Shown piece after piece: positions 63,976-64,000 of a stretch of 64,000 nt of DNA. A model generated the notes under the pieces. The model ran no database searches. It saw only the letters and a program-made list of their open reading frames with translations, and was not told the DNA's origin. This DNA comes from Casuarius casuarius (lineage: Eukaryota; Chordata; Aves; Casuariiformes; Casuariidae): assembly GCA_003342895.1 (NCBI GenBank), contig PTFA01000082.1, positions 1,781,858-1,845,857 of the forward strand. Reading direction: 5' to 3'. A program made the position numbers and the translations under genes. Each line of letters opens with the position of its first letter. Positions within the stretch are counted from its first letter, which is position 1.

Positions 63976-64000
63976 TGGGGGAGAAACCCCCTTCGGGCCC

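Larger units (their letters stand above)
62830..64000 (+). promoter_or_regulatory. CpG island, probable QKI promoter region
   Basis: Composition changes abruptly from AT-rich to very GC-rich with dense CpG (GCGCGC, CCGCGG and CGGGCG words throughout), the hallmark of an unmethylated vertebrate promoter. It contains NRF1, E-box and GC-box motifs. In human the next gene after PACRG, on the same strand, is QKI, an RNA-binding STAR protein with a CpG-island promoter; the same order is expected in birds. No QKI coding sequence is seen here, so its first coding exon must lie beyond position 64000. Human also has a lncRNA (CAHM) beside QKI, so the island may work in both directions. The open frames of 70-148 codons inside it are GC-content by-products. 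Confidence 0.65.

Noticed and set aside
1..64000. tRNA, rRNA, snRNA, CRISPR or bacterial-type mobile systems
   Set aside because: I looked for tRNA box motifs, spliceosomal RNA wording and regularly spaced repeats and saw none; the window is vertebrate nuclear DNA.

Overview
The window looks like a piece of a sauropsid genome, most likely a bird. It is vertebrate-style intronic and intergenic DNA with one spliced coding exon, an AATAAA polyadenylation signal, a CpG island, decayed CR1-type LINE fragments (one with the typical 3'-end wording seen in bird and reptile CR1) and several MIR-like SINE relics. About three dozen isolated single N bases are scattered through it, which is an assembly or consensus trait. 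There is no operon, CRISPR array, tRNA or rRNA that I can see.

The one gene I can name is PACRG (Parkin co-regulated gene). Its terminal coding exon lies at 11463-11623 on the + strand, with a splice acceptor before it, a stop codon, a short 3' UTR and a polyadenylation signal at 11908. Everything upstream (1-11462) is then the last PACRG intron. It carries a CR1 3' fragment, a MIR-like relic, a possible 85-nt cassette exon that is open in the PACRG phase, and a 13-bp inverted repeat.

From 11.9 to 62.8 kb I find no convincing protein gene. A GC-raised domain (about 15.5-31.4 kb) contains several short CpG-rich patches inside otherwise AT-rich DNA; the many open frames there look like by-products of GC content. 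The strongest unexplained structure is a 111-nt fold-back at 22430-22540 with 39 paired positions, one bulge, and all five arm differences falling as G-U wobbles for a + strand RNA. Beyond 31 kb the DNA holds an L3/CR1-like ORF2 relic (32.3-32.8 kb), purine-rich old repeats (41 and 43-44 kb), microsatellites and a second compact hairpin (58861-58915).

The last 1.1 kb is a strong CpG island with NRF1, E-box and GC-box motifs. In human, QKI lies downstream of PACRG in the same orientation, so this island is most simply the QKI promoter, with the QKI coding sequence starting beyond the window. The window would then span the PACRG-QKI intergenic interval, about 52 kb here, which I recall as roughly twice that in human. 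I did not find a clearly new biological system; the hairpins are the best candidates for something undescribed.
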